Source: Bacteroidota bacterium (GTDB lineage Bacteria; Bacteroidota; Bacteroidia; Cytophagales; Cyclobacteriaceae). Taken from it: a stretch of DNA of 64,000 nt. The stretch spans positions 14,799-78,798 of the forward strand of contig JAEZGH010000161.1 of assembly GCA_023417065.1 (NCBI GenBank). Reading direction: 5' to 3'. Positions within the stretch are counted from its first letter, which is position 1. The number at the start of each line of letters is the position of its first letter. The position numbers were made by a program, and so were the translations under genes. A model generated the notes under the pieces. It saw only the letters and a list, made by a program, of their open reading frames with translations. It was not told where the DNA came from and did not search any database. Positions 25,250-34,290 of the stretch are shown piece by piece.

Positions 25250-26320
25250 ATGGAAAGAACAACTGCATCCAGGCTAAATCCCGATAAATTCGATCCCGAC
25301 GGTCCGGGGATCCAGGGGCAGCTTTTCGGCCTGCCGTTTACGCCGGAAACCGCGCAACTTGTCGTCGTCCCTGTGCCTTGGGAAGTAACAGTATCGTACC
25401 ACAGCGGCGCAGTCCGCGGACCCCGCGCTATTCTTGAGGCCTCAACACAGGTCGATCTATTCGTCAAAGACATTCCCGAAGCCTGGAAACTCGGCGTGAG
25501 CATGCTGCCGGTACCACAGTCTATGGAAGACGAAAGCGCACGCCTTCGTGGATTATCACGGCAATACCTCGCGCGACTCGAAGCTGACGGTGCCGTGAGC
25601 CCCGAAGAGCCTCTTCTACAGAAAATCAACGAAGCGTGCGAAAACCTGAACATCTACATCAAGAGCACTGTAACCAAATTACTGCGCGACGGAAAGATGG
25701 TCGCGCTCGTTGGTGGAGATCACAGTGTGCCCTTGGGCTACTTTCGATCGTTGCCAAACTTCTATGCGCGTTTTGGAATTCTTCAGATCGACGCACATGC
25801 CGATCTTCGGAAGGGCTATCAGGGCTTCGCTTATTCGCACGCATCCATCATGTACAACGCGCTGAAGATCCCCGCTGTGAACCGTCTGGTGCAGGTAGGC
25901 ATTCGTGATTTCTGTGAAGAAGAAGCAGAAGTAATTAAACGATCCCGTGGGCGTGTTGTGACATTCTTTGACGAGGACATTAAATCAGCCATGTACGCAG
26001 GCCGGACGTGGGACAGCATCTGCGACAAAATAATTGAGGTGTTGCCTGAAAATGTCTACATCAGCTTTGACATCGATGGCCTTGATCCAAAACTTTGCCC
26101 GAATACAGGTACCCCGGTTCCGGGCGGTTTGGAATACTATCACGTTGTTCATCTGCTGAAAAGAATCGTCGTAGCCGGCAAACGGATCGTCGGCTTCGAC
26201 CTGAATGAAGTAGCACCGGGCCCCGACAACGACTGGGACGCCAATGTCGGCGCGCGATTGCTGTACCAGCTGGCTAACTGGACCGCGGTTTCGCGCGGCC
26301 GATTGAAATCAACGATCTGA
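25250..26320 (+). CDS. Agmatinase/arginase-family ureohydrolase
   Basis: A 356-residue Mn-dependent hydrolase of guanidino compounds (agmatine, arginine or formimidoglutamate). The metal-ligand motifs are all present: LVGGDHSVPLGY, LQIDAHADLR and ISFDIDGLDPKLCPNTGTP. The C-terminal part holds GFDLNEVAPGPDNDWDANVG. I chose ATG 25250 because it follows the SixA stop; in-frame starts at 25214 and 25130 would overlap the SixA gene. The long N-terminus with a 40-residue insertion around SARLRGLSRQYLARLE is typical of the Bacteroidota agmatinase-family protein. The exact substrate is uncertain. Confidence 0.85.
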   Translation: MERTTASRLNPDKFDPDGPGIQGQLFGLPFTPETAQLVVVPVPWEVTVSYHSGAVRGPRAILEASTQVDLFVKDIPEAWKLGVSMLPVPQSMEDESARLRGLSRQYLARLEADGAVSPEEPLLQKINEACENLNIYIKSTVTKLLRDGKMVALVGGDHSVPLGYFRSLPNFYARFGILQIDAHADLRKGYQGFAYSHASIMYNALKIPAVNRLVQVGIRDFCEEEAEVIKRSRGRVVTFFDEDIKSAMYAGRTWDSICDKIIEVLPENVYISFDIDGLDPKLCPNTGTPVPGGLEYYHVVHLLKRIVVAGKRIVGFDLNEVAPGPDNDWDANVGARLLYQLANWTAVSRGRLKSTI

Positions 26321-26398
26321 ATGCATTCCATTCATGTAATTCACAGAACTACACACTGTAAGGCCCAATTAATTCCTATTTTGCAGGACTGACCCATA

Positions 26399-27796
26399 AT
26401 GAGCGAAATCATTTCAAAACTGGCCAACGGCATCTGGACCCCCGTGTTGTTTCTGCTTATCCTGGGCGGCCTGTTCTTCTTCCTGTACTCCCGGTTCATC
26501 CCATATAAATATTTCAGGCACGCTATAGATATTTTACGCGGAAAATATAACAACCCAAACGATCCGGGGCAGATCAATGCCTATGAAGCATTGAGCACGG
26601 CACTTGCCTCAACCGTTGGCATGGGAAACATCGCAGGAGTTGCGGCTGCAATTACAATTGGCGGGCCCGGAGCGCTGTTCTGGATGTGGATCACCGCTTT
26701 CGTGGGTATGTCAACTAACTTTTTTACCAGTAGCCTTGCGGTTATGTTTCGCGGAAAGGATTCCGCCGGAACAATTCAGGGGGGACCGATGTACGTAATC
26801 CGCGAAGGATTATCACGCCGGTGGTATCCCCTTGCGGTTCTGTTTTGCCTTTGCGCGATGATTGGCTGCCTACCTATCTTTCAGGCAAACCAGCTTACCC
26901 AGGTAATTCATGACATTGGACTGGCATCTGTCGATATTAAACCCCGCACCTTCGTCGTCGGTGGATTCGAAATCAATACCTATAAATTTCTGATTGGCGT
27001 TACCCTTATGGTTGTCGCCGGTATCGTAATACTGGGAGGTATTCAGCGAATCGGCAAATGGGCAGGCAAGATGGTACCACTGATGATCATCCTTTATTTT
27101 GCATCTGTAGTAACTATCCTCCTTCTGAACATCAGCAAAGTACCTGAATATTTTTGGATGATCATCACCGATGCCTTCGCCGCCGAACACTACCGCGGCA
27201 GCCCTGCACTTGGCGGTATAACGGGAGGGCTAATCGTTGCGGGAGTACGCCGTGCTTCTTTTTCCAATGAGGCAGGAATTGGAACAGCTCCTATGGCACT
27301 AGGTGCGTCGAAAAGCGCACAACCAATTAGAGAGGGGTTGGTTTCGATGATGAGCCCCGCAATTGACACACTGATAGTATGCACACTCACTGCACTTGCC
27401 ATACTAGTAACTGGTGTCTGGCAGACTTCCGAAGCAAATGGTGTAACTCTTACGACACGCGCATTTGAAGCTGCGCTCGGAACCCCGGGGCGATGGATAC
27501 TTCTTGTCTGTGCCTTCTTCTTTGCCGTCACTTCCCTGTTTTCCTACAGCTATTACGGAAATAAAGCCATCTCCTTTCTCGCCGGCGTCGAAACGGGTGC
27601 CTATTACAACTACTTCTATCTGGTCACTATTGTAATGGGGGCGATCCTTTCTATGCAGGACGTAATGAATATCATCGACGTCGCCTATGCACTTATGGCG
27701 TTCCCGACCATGATCTCCGGCTTTCTGCTGGCTCCACGGGTGATGAAAGAGGCGAAGAGATACTTCCGCGAACTGGATGAGTTAAAGGAGGTTTAA
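26399..27796 (+). CDS. Alanine/glycine:cation symporter (AGCS family)
   Basis: A 465-residue inner-membrane transporter that imports alanine or glycine with Na+. The signature region ALSTALASTVGMGNIAGVA is near residues 65-83, followed by the hallmark GGPGALFWMWITAFVGM. About ten to eleven hydrophobic helices can be counted. FSNEAGIGTAPMA is another family hallmark, and FSYSYYGNKAISFL lies near the end. The stop overlaps the convergent doxX gene by 4 bases. The start at 26399 lies about 80 bases after the ureohydrolase gene, so shared transcription is possible but not shown. Confidence 0.92.
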   Translation: MSEIISKLANGIWTPVLFLLILGGLFFFLYSRFIPYKYFRHAIDILRGKYNNPNDPGQINAYEALSTALASTVGMGNIAGVAAAITIGGPGALFWMWITAFVGMSTNFFTSSLAVMFRGKDSAGTIQGGPMYVIREGLSRRWYPLAVLFCLCAMIGCLPIFQANQLTQVIHDIGLASVDIKPRTFVVGGFEINTYKFLIGVTLMVVAGIVILGGIQRIGKWAGKMVPLMIILYFASVVTILLLNISKVPEYFWMIITDAFAAEHYRGSPALGGITGGLIVAGVRRASFSNEAGIGTAPMALGASKSAQPIREGLVSMMSPAIDTLIVCTLTALAILVTGVWQTSEANGVTLTTRAFEAALGTPGRWILLVCAFFFAVTSLFSYSYYGNKAISFLAGVETGAYYNYFYLVTIVMGAILSMQDVMNIIDVAYALMAFPTMISGFLLAPRVMKEAKRYFRELDELKEV

Positions 27797-28200
27797 TGCC
27801 AGCGTCCCCTGCCGCGGCTCAGACTGTAACTCCCTGGACCAATGAAGAAAACGGACAAGGCAGTCATCAAAAAGAATACATTCAGTTCAATCATCCAGCC
27901 CCAGTAGTCATTCACTTTGAACGCAATGTCGCGGTGAGCGACAAGGATCGACATCAGCATATTGAAAGAAATGACCAATGCAGCAATACGCGTCTTCCAT
28001 CCGATAATAAGAAGTACCGGCGCCAATATCTCCCCGACCAGCGTACCATATGCAAGGAACGCAGGAAGTCCGGCGGCAGACACCATCGCCTTTATCGAAT
28101 CGATTTCCACAAAAACCTTGAACAATCCATGCGGAAGCAGCAGACCACCACATGCTAGCCTAAGAAGAAGCTTGCCAGTATCACTACCATTGGTTGTCAT
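27793..28200 (-). CDS. DoxX-family membrane protein
   Basis: A 135-residue, four-helix inner-membrane protein. The DoxX pattern LLLRLACGGLLLPHGLFK is at residues 11-28. It is followed by YGTLVGEILAPVLLIIGWKTRIAAL and an amphipathic segment, ending in Arg/Gly-rich SRGRGRWH. DoxX proteins accompany redox and oxidative-stress systems in several bacteria; their chemistry is not firmly known. Its start codon overlaps the stop of the upstream gene by 4 bases (ATGA), indicating translational coupling with the unassigned 478-residue protein. Confidence 0.85.
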   Translation of the reverse strand: MTTNGSDTGKLLLRLACGGLLLPHGLFKVFVEIDSIKAMVSAAGLPAFLAYGTLVGEILAPVLLIIGWKTRIAALVISFNMLMSILVAHRDIAFKVNDYWGWMIELNVFFLMTALSVFFIGPGSYSLSRGRGRWH

Positions 28201-29633
28201 CCGTCGACGGCGACCTTAGGATCATTGAGCATTGGATAATCAAACAGACCATGTTTCTTGATCGCTTCCTGCACCTTATACGGCACGCACTTCTCCCATC
28301 CTGGTTCTCCCTTTCGGATCATCGCAAGCACATTATCAGAAATGATGTGAAGATGTTTGATGTTCGCATTCCTAACATCCTCCATTTTGTTGTTGTCCAT
28401 CAGATACCGAAAAAGATGTTTCAGGTTGTCGGGAAGATCCATCTCAAATTCTTTCAGTGTACAGATTGATTTACCATCCTTGGCGAGTGCCGGATAGATG
28501 TACAGTTTTACGTTAGATCCAAACAGAGACGAGAAACACTCCAGAATACCTCCGCGGATGTTGGTGTACGTCTTCTCATCAAACACTTTCTGCAATGCAT
28601 TGATACCCAGGATCAGCCCTATCTTCTTACCCTTCGTAATCTTCGACAGATAGTCGACTAAGCGATAGTACTCGTAATAGTTTGATATCAGCACGTTTTG
28701 TCCGAGTGAACAAATGATGTCGGCGCGATGGAGGAAATCCGTTTCGTCAATAGTACCATCTGCACTGAGGTCATTGAGTGTTAATTCAGTGATGAGTACA
28801 ATTTTGTTCTTGTCAACGTCAGGTTCTTTTTTGAAGTAGCGACGCGATGCCAGCAACATATCGACGTTTACGTGCGTCGGCGGGCGAAAGCGGCCGCGAA
28901 GGACCAGCACATTCTTTTTATATAGTTCATCCGAAGGCTGTTTAACATCGCCATCCGGTCCAAACATGGCAGCCTTTGTGAATCCGTTCTTCACAAGTTT
29001 CAGGGCCATCAACCTGTTGTCAACGTGCTTAAAATCGGGGCCTGAGATCCGGAACATATCAATCTCCATCCGGCGGTAGGTGAGTCCGTCGAGTAAGGAC
29101 ATCAAGATTTCTTCTGCCTCCCTGAGGAAGAAACACGAATAAAGCATGTTCACGCCTACGATACCGAGGGCAAGCTGTTGCTGCACCGGATCGGTGTCGT
29201 GCATCTTTACGTGAATAATACAATCGTTGGGTTCACTTTTGGGGGTTAGCTGAAACCGAAGACCGATCCATCCATGCCCCTGGTTGGTCCTTTCAAAATT
29301 AAGGCTTTCAACGGTGTCGGCAAACGCAAAAAAGCGTGTCGTTTCTATACGGTGGGGAAGTCGTTCCGGAAGGAGGACATATTCGTGATCGAGCATGCGA
29401 ATCAGCCTCTCTTCACACACATAACGATCAGTATGACCATAGATCGCGTCACTGAATTTCATATCATATGCAGACATCGTCTTGGCGACAGTTCCGGAGG
29501 CACCGCCTACTTTAAAAAAGTTAGCCGCAACTTCCTGGCCTGCACCGATTTCCGCAAAAGAACCGTAAATTGATCTCGACAAATTGATCCGCAGCGCCTT
29601 CTCCTGTGTCGATAGTTTTCTGAATTCATCCAT
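28197..29633 (-). CDS. Conserved protein of unknown function
   Basis: A 478-residue soluble protein with no signal peptide. I do not recognise a characterised domain. Prominent segments are FAEIGAGQEVAANFFKVGGASGTVA (shown here only as a landmark), MSAYDMKFSDAIYG, VLRGRFRPPTHVNVDMLLA and LGINALQKVFDEKTY. Relatives in public Bacteroidota genomes are sometimes named nicotinate-nucleotide adenylyltransferase or TonB-dependent receptor, but no HxGH nucleotidyltransferase motif and no beta-barrel signs are visible, so I do not adopt either name. It is the first gene of a two-gene operon with doxX and divergent from the NSS transporter gene. Confidence 0.7.
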   Translation of the reverse strand: MDEFRKLSTQEKALRINLSRSIYGSFAEIGAGQEVAANFFKVGGASGTVAKTMSAYDMKFSDAIYGHTDRYVCEERLIRMLDHEYVLLPERLPHRIETTRFFAFADTVESLNFERTNQGHGWIGLRFQLTPKSEPNDCIIHVKMHDTDPVQQQLALGIVGVNMLYSCFFLREAEEILMSLLDGLTYRRMEIDMFRISGPDFKHVDNRLMALKLVKNGFTKAAMFGPDGDVKQPSDELYKKNVLVLRGRFRPPTHVNVDMLLASRRYFKKEPDVDKNKIVLITELTLNDLSADGTIDETDFLHRADIICSLGQNVLISNYYEYYRLVDYLSKITKGKKIGLILGINALQKVFDEKTYTNIRGGILECFSSLFGSNVKLYIYPALAKDGKSICTLKEFEMDLPDNLKHLFRYLMDNNKMEDVRNANIKHLHIISDNVLAMIRKGEPGWEKCVPYKVQEAIKKHGLFDYPMLNDPKVAVDG

Positions 29634-29781
29634 AAAAGCCCTACAAACTAAATTAATTCTGCTTCGCGAACATTATAATTTATGCAGAAAACTCCATCTC
29701 TTTTTACCTAAAAGCCAAAAAAACAAAAAACGTTGCTCCGTTCATTGAAAAAATCGCAATCGGATCAAGTACAAACAGTTG

Positions 29782-29812
29782 TTTGATTATTTCAAGTTTC
29801 AGTCTATTTTGG
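29782..29812 (+). promoter_or_regulatory. Bacteroidota-type promoter of the NSS transporter
   Basis: TTTG at 29782-29785 and TATTTTGG at 29805-29812 are 19 bases apart, with seven of eight matches at the -7 element. Transcription would start near 29819. This supports ATG 29843 as the translation start over an upstream in-frame codon at 29783. Confidence 0.55.
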
Positions 29813-29842
29813 CGACTTATTCTCGAAACTAAAAACGCAAAC

Positions 29843-31252
29843 ATGGCAAACAGAGGAAATTTTTCCGGTCGGGTTGGCTTCATCCTAGCCGCGGCGGGTT
29901 CCGCAGTCGGACTGGGAAACATTTGGAGATTCCCCTATCTGGCAGGACAAAACGGCGGTGCCATGTTCGTGATGATATACCTCGCGTGCATCTTCCTGCT
30001 ATGCTACCCTGTTATGGTGGGTGAAGTTTCAATCGGTCGCGCAGCACAACGCGACGCTTTTGGTTCGTACGCAAAATTTGGAGGCGAGAAGTGGGGCTGG
30101 CTCGGATTTATGGGCATCTTCGCCGGTATACTCATCCTTTCATTTTACAACGTGGTGGCTGGCTGGGCGTTTGGATACTTCCTCAACATCACGTTCGGCG
30201 ACCTCCTCAACCACACTGATTTCAGCGCCTTCTTCTCAGGTTTCGTAAACGATATTATTGATTTCTCAAGCTGGGAAGGTTTTTCATATTCCAATCTCGT
30301 TTTTTCCATGGTCTTTATGGGACTGACTGCTTTCATCGTGAGCCAGGGAATACAAAAGGGTATTGAGGCGGCAAACAAAATCATGATGCCATCGCTATAT
30401 GTAATCCTCATCGGATTGATCATCTACGGCCTCACACTTCCCAATGCGATAGAGGGTATCAAGTTCTACCTCATCCCGGATTTTGACGAAATCAGTATGG
30501 GGACAATCTCGGCTGCGCTCAAGCAGGCTTTCTTCTCACTTTCGCTCGGGATGGGTGCCCTGATCACTTACGGCTCTTACCTGGGCAAGGACCAAAAAAT
30601 CAGTGGCTCATCTGCAATCATCTCAGCTGCGGATTCCTTCGTAGCCTTCCTTGCCGGATTGATGATTTTTCCTTTAGTATTCTCCCAGTTCATCGACCCG
30701 ACTACACGCGGACCGGAACTTGTTTTTATTGCACTTCCAAAAGTATTTGTCGACATGGGCCCGATCATCGGACGTCTCGTTGGAGGATCGTTCTTCCTGC
30801 TTCTGTGTTTTGCGGCCCTGACATCCACTGTCTCGCTGCTTGAAGTACCAGTAGCCTATTACGTCGATCAAAAGAAATATCCGCGTAAGCCTGTGGTCTG
30901 GGCGCTGGCGCTGTTCATCTTCGTCGCGGGATTACCAAGCATGATGAGCCAGGGAATGATCCCTTCACTAAACAAACTCGTTTTCTATGGCGGGAGGGAC
31001 TTCCTCACCTTCATTTCCGATATGAGCGATCTCTTCCTCACTATCGGAGGCTGCCTTATGTGTCTCTTTATCCGGTACCGCTGGAAGCTGTTCAACATGC
31101 ACGCGGAACTCGAGCAAGGTGATCCCGGCTTCAGAAGCCGCTTCGTACGCCGGTACCTCGATTTTACCATTACCTGGGTATGCCCTATCCTTCTCGGGTT
31201 GATGTCCATCATCATTATCCTGGAGAACTTCTTCGATGTCGTGTTCTTCTAG
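29843..31252 (+). CDS. Sodium-dependent transporter of the NSS/SNF family
   Basis: A 469-residue inner-membrane symporter of the neurotransmitter:sodium family, in the bacterial LeuT/MhsT/TnaT group. TM1 carries the substrate and Na+ site FILAAAGSAVGLGNIWRFPY, immediately followed by LAGQNGGAMFVMIYL. FFSLSLGMGALITYGSYL marks TM6-7. The substrate is most likely an amino acid; which one cannot be told. About eleven helices are visible, as is common in bacterial members. The gene is monocistronic, divergent from the 478-residue gene, and followed by a 545-base non-coding gap. Confidence 0.92.
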   Translation: MANRGNFSGRVGFILAAAGSAVGLGNIWRFPYLAGQNGGAMFVMIYLACIFLLCYPVMVGEVSIGRAAQRDAFGSYAKFGGEKWGWLGFMGIFAGILILSFYNVVAGWAFGYFLNITFGDLLNHTDFSAFFSGFVNDIIDFSSWEGFSYSNLVFSMVFMGLTAFIVSQGIQKGIEAANKIMMPSLYVILIGLIIYGLTLPNAIEGIKFYLIPDFDEISMGTISAALKQAFFSLSLGMGALITYGSYLGKDQKISGSSAIISAADSFVAFLAGLMIFPLVFSQFIDPTTRGPELVFIALPKVFVDMGPIIGRLVGGSFFLLLCFAALTSTVSLLEVPVAYYVDQKKYPRKPVVWALALFIFVAGLPSMMSQGMIPSLNKLVFYGGRDFLTFISDMSDLFLTIGGCLMCLFIRYRWKLFNMHAELEQGDPGFRSRFVRRYLDFTITWVCPILLGLMSIIIILENFFDVVFF

Positions 31253-31282
31253 CTGCGGATGATTTCCTGAATAATCCGGCGA

Positions 31283-31438
31283 CTAAATTGTCCGGATTCC
31301 AATGACCTGGTAACCACTCTTCAGTTCCTGCGCCTGCAGTTTATTAGCCGGCGGTTTTAGAACATAATAGACCAGGATTGGATTTTTATTGAGAAGCCAT
31401 AAGTTCAGTTTTCCTTCATCGAGCAGATTCGCTGCCGG
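31283..31438 (-). pseudogene. Decayed C-terminal gene fragment
   Basis: The minus strand from 31438 to 31283 stays open for about 51 codons and reads NLLDEGKLNLWLLNKNPIL, then VYYVLKPPANKLQ and YQVIGIRTI before TAG. An in-frame TAA lies just upstream and no start codon exists. The composition looks like real protein, so this is probably the tail of a lost gene. The parent family is not recognised. Confidence 0.4.
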
Positions 31439-31472
31439 TTAACTGGTCCGCGACCACCTTCCCTTATATTAT

Positions 31473-31548
31473 CTCCGAGATTATCTCCGAGCCCAAGGCC
31501 ACCCGAAGTGGTCTCGGAGTAGGCGCGAAAGCATCGCGCTCACCTCGG
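31473..31548 (+). other. Possible structured RNA segment in a gene-free gap
   Basis: A 12-base direct repeat (ATTATCTCCGAG) is followed by complementary blocks. CTCCGAG at 31485-31491 pairs with CTCGGAG at 31513-31519, enclosing CCAC/GTGG. GCGCGA at 31523-31528 pairs with TCGCGC at 31534-31539. CCGAG at 31475-31479 can pair with CTCGG at 31544-31548. Together they could form a three-way junction. The rest of 31253-31797 holds two decayed coding fragments; no intact gene is seen. Confidence 0.3.
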
Positions 31549-31682
31549 CATGCCTTTAGGACTAGTTACGGATTATAGATGGGCTGAATTGCCCGGACTG
31601 ACGCCTCCGACCAGAATCACGGAAGTCGACCGGGGCGGGCAAATGGATTAATTATCAGGACGTAGCGCTGGAACAAGCTTGC

Positions 31683-31797
31683 TGACAATAAAACGGAATT
31701 TGCCGGAGGGAATTATGTAATCCTGATCAAAGATACGTTATTCTGGAGAAACCGGAATCGCTTGGGCAAATCCGATCGGATTCGCATTTCACAGTAA
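31683..31797 (+). pseudogene. Decayed C-terminal coding fragment on the plus strand
   Basis: An open stretch without a start codon reads DNKTEFAGGNYVILIKD, then TLFWRNRNRLGKSDRIRISQ and TAA. An in-frame stop lies about 20 bases further upstream. GGNYVILIKD followed by a basic tail vaguely resembles the end of a type IX sorting domain, but the similarity is weak. Confidence 0.25.
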
Positions 31798-32238
31798 CTA
31801 CTTCGCTCCAGCCCCGAACTTCTCCGCAGCTTCTATTTTGATATCTTCCCAGTCGTCAGGATGAGGTGGCGTGCCCTTTTCGAATACCTGAAGCAGCCAC
31901 GCAACAAGGTCCTTGTGCATACCAAACTGAATGACCGCTTCCTCACAGAACTTCACTTCGTGATCATCCACAACTTCATCGGCATAAACCATCAGGATCA
32001 AATCATACAGGAGGTTCATCCGGTCGTTGTGATTGTCGGGAACATTCAGCGTGAACGCTTCATCAGAATCAATCAATTCCTGAACCTGACGATCCTTCAG
32101 TCCATAACGCTTCCCGATCTTGAAGAGGAGCTCGATTTCCTTTTCATGCATATGACCGTCAACTTTCGCCAGCGCCAGCAAATTGCGAATGTGATTCTTC
32201 TTGTACGACAGATACTGATGTTCGAAAAATCCTATCAT
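31798..32238 (-). CDS. TerB-like protein
   Basis: A 146-residue helical protein with the TerB pattern: NLLALAKVDGHMHEKEIELLFKIGKRYGL in the first half and YDLILMVYADEVVDDHEVKFCEEA in the second. The acidic motifs DGHMHEKE and DEVVDDHE form the metal- or ligand-binding site of this all-alpha fold. TerB-like domains occur in tellurite-resistance and membrane-stress contexts, yet stand-alone members in Bacteroidota have no assigned job. It lies 29 bases downstream of fadD on the same strand. Confidence 0.7.
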   Translation of the reverse strand: MIGFFEHQYLSYKKNHIRNLLALAKVDGHMHEKEIELLFKIGKRYGLKDRQVQELIDSDEAFTLNVPDNHNDRMNLLYDLILMVYADEVVDDHEVKFCEEAVIQFGMHKDLVAWLLQVFEKGTPPHPDDWEDIKIEAAEKFGAGAK

Positions 32239-32267
32239 GAAAACTGATTTAGATAAAGCGCGTTCAA

Positions 32268-33959
32268 TTACGAGCCGGACTCCTCTTCTTTCAAGGCCCT
32301 GCGCAAAATTTTTCCTACGTTGGTTTTCGGTAACTCTTTCCTGAACTCAATGTATTTGGGAATTTTGTAAGCCGTCAGATTTTCATGGAAAAACTTCTTC
32401 AACTCCTCCTCCGTCAGCGATTCATCTTTCTTAACGATAAACACCTTGATAACCTCGCCTGATTTTTCATGAGAAACGCCTATTGCTGCGGCTTCAAGCA
32501 CCTTCGGATGTTCTGCAATGACATTTTCGATTTCATTCGGAAAAACGTTGAAGCCCGAGACCTTGATCATGTCTTTCTTCCGGTCAACGATCTTAAAAAA
32601 ACCATCCTCATCCATCAACCCGATATCACCGGTGCGAAACCATCCACCCGGAAAGAATACACCTTCATTGTCTTTCTCCCAATAGCCACTCATCACCTGT
32701 GGTCCACGCGCGCAGATTTCGCCGACTTCGCCCAGGCCTAACTGATTACCGTGATCGTCGAAAATTGCCACCTCCGTGTTCGGCATGGGCAATCCGATGG
32801 TCCCCATCTTGTGCGTGCCGTCGAGGGGATTGCAACAAAGAACAGGGGACGTCTCGCTGAGTCCGTACCCTTCCACCAGTGGTTTACCCGTTACCTGCTC
32901 CCACTTTCTTGCAACCGCGTCCTGCACTGCCATCCCCCCACCTACTGCGCCATGCAGCTGACTGAAGTCCAGGTTTTTAAAATCAGGATTATTAAGCAAT
33001 CCATTGAACAGCGTATTTACTCCCGTGACAATGGTGAACTTGTGTTTCCGAAGTTCCTTGACAAAGCCCGGGATATCACGAGGATTCGTGATCAACACGT
33101 TCTTTACGCCCATTGAAAACATCAACAGTCCGTTTACCGAGAGCGCGAAAATGTGATACATCGGAATCGCGGTGATCATAATATCATCGCGTTTCTTGCT
33201 GATGTACGGCTTGAACCATTGGACGATCATCGAGTTGTGGGCAATGAGGTTTGCATGCGACAACTTCGCCCCCTTCGAAATGCCCGTAGTTCCTCCCGTG
33301 TATTGCAATACAGCGACATCGTTATGCGTAAGATCGGGCTGGCTGTATGGAAGCCGCGCGCCTTCGCGTAGTACTTTTTTGAAGGGAACTGCTTGCGGAA
33401 GATTGAATGGTGGCACCATTTTCTTAACCGTCCTCACCACAAAGTTGACCACCATTCCCTTCAGGTCCCCTAATTGATCTCCGAGTTCTGTCAGAATAAC
33501 AAAACGGATAGACGTATTTTTGATAATCTTCTCGAGGTTCGCAGCAAAGTTTGCGACAATGACAATAGCTGAAACCCCTGCATCGCGAAATTGATGTTCC
33601 ATTTCCCGAGGCGTGTAGAGTGGATTTGTGTTTACCACAATCAGCCCCGCCCGAAGGGCCCCGATGAAAGCAATCGGGAACTGGAGCAGGTTGGGCATCT
33701 GAATGGCAATGCGCTCGCCTTTTTTCAGTCCAAGATTCTGAAGGTATGCCGCAAAATTTCTTGATTGTTCATCGACTTGTTTGAAGGTGAGTATGGCGCC
33801 CATGTTTTCATAGGCGATTTTGTCACCATATTTCTTCATGCCCTGATCAAATAGGTCAAGCAGGGAAGAGTATTCATACAACGGGATCTTTTTATCCACG
33901 CCGGCAGGATATCTATCGAGCCACGGGAATTCATTCTTACGCACTTCACTGTGTTGCAT
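32268..33959 (-). CDS. fadD: Long-chain fatty acid-CoA ligase
   Basis: A 563-residue adenylate-forming enzyme that activates fatty acids to acyl-CoA with ATP. It starts at ATG 33959; a TTG two codons earlier is less likely. The AMP-binding P-loop LQYTGGTTGISKGAKLSH and the GYGLSETSPV motif are present. WFRTGDIGLMDEDGFFKIVDRKKDMIKVSGFNVFP (quoted as landmark segments) and the catalytic Lys in PKTNVGKILRRALK complete the family set. It supplies acyl-CoA for beta-oxidation or lipid synthesis at the inner membrane. A TerB-like gene follows in the same transcript. Confidence 0.93.
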   Translation of the reverse strand: MQHSEVRKNEFPWLDRYPAGVDKKIPLYEYSSLLDLFDQGMKKYGDKIAYENMGAILTFKQVDEQSRNFAAYLQNLGLKKGERIAIQMPNLLQFPIAFIGALRAGLIVVNTNPLYTPREMEHQFRDAGVSAIVIVANFAANLEKIIKNTSIRFVILTELGDQLGDLKGMVVNFVVRTVKKMVPPFNLPQAVPFKKVLREGARLPYSQPDLTHNDVAVLQYTGGTTGISKGAKLSHANLIAHNSMIVQWFKPYISKKRDDIMITAIPMYHIFALSVNGLLMFSMGVKNVLITNPRDIPGFVKELRKHKFTIVTGVNTLFNGLLNNPDFKNLDFSQLHGAVGGGMAVQDAVARKWEQVTGKPLVEGYGLSETSPVLCCNPLDGTHKMGTIGLPMPNTEVAIFDDHGNQLGLGEVGEICARGPQVMSGYWEKDNEGVFFPGGWFRTGDIGLMDEDGFFKIVDRKKDMIKVSGFNVFPNEIENVIAEHPKVLEAAAIGVSHEKSGEVIKVFIVKKDESLTEEELKKFFHENLTAYKIPKYIEFRKELPKTNVGKILRRALKEEESGS

Positions 33960-34096
33960 CCCCAAAGCAAACGATTGTTATTGACCAAATCAATAGGGTA
34001 AGGGAAAAAAGGGACGCAAAAAAGCCCATCCTTCCCGGCCATCTACCAGGAAACGATGGGCAGCTCTGAATAACTCATTAACCTAAACTGAGCTAG

Positions 34097-34209
34097 CTGT
34101 AAGAGAAGGAATCGAACCTTCACCGGAGTCAGGAAAGGTTTGTGATAATCTGATCCGGGAGTGGATAATTATCAAACAACCTCGCTCACTCACCGTCACC
34201 GCACTTACA
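34097..34209 (-). ncRNA. tRNA-like element 1
   Basis: Minus strand, 113 nt. The ends pair as TGTAAG(T) with (T)CTTACA, and a canonical T-arm GAAGG-TTCGATT-CCTTC adjoins the 3' strand. A D-arm-like segment lies near the 5' end. The place of the anticodon arm is taken by a long hairpin in which GTTTGATAAT pairs with ATTATCACAAAC. No anticodon loop with U33 is seen and no CCA is encoded. It is the most diverged of three related elements. Confidence 0.45.
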
Positions 34210-34211
34210 CT

Positions 34212-34290
34212 TTGATTTCTGATTTCTGGTTTCAAACTCCTGATTGCCTTTTCAATCGGGAATTGGAAGCTGGAATCAGAAATTATTTCG
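34212..34290. repeat. Dispersed intergenic repeat (TGATTTCTGATTTCTG type)
   Basis: This spacer between tRNA-like elements 1 and 2 begins with TGATTTCTGATTTCTGG and ends with GGAATCAGAAATT, so the two ends are inverted copies. Related copies occur at 34413-34460, 34620-34690, 50010-50075, 52428-52460, 62131-62152 and 62464-62505. Confidence 0.6.

Noticed and set aside
28197..29633. Nicotinate-nucleotide adenylyltransferase or TonB-dependent receptor
   Set aside because: No HxGH motif, signal peptide, plug or barrel pattern is visible.
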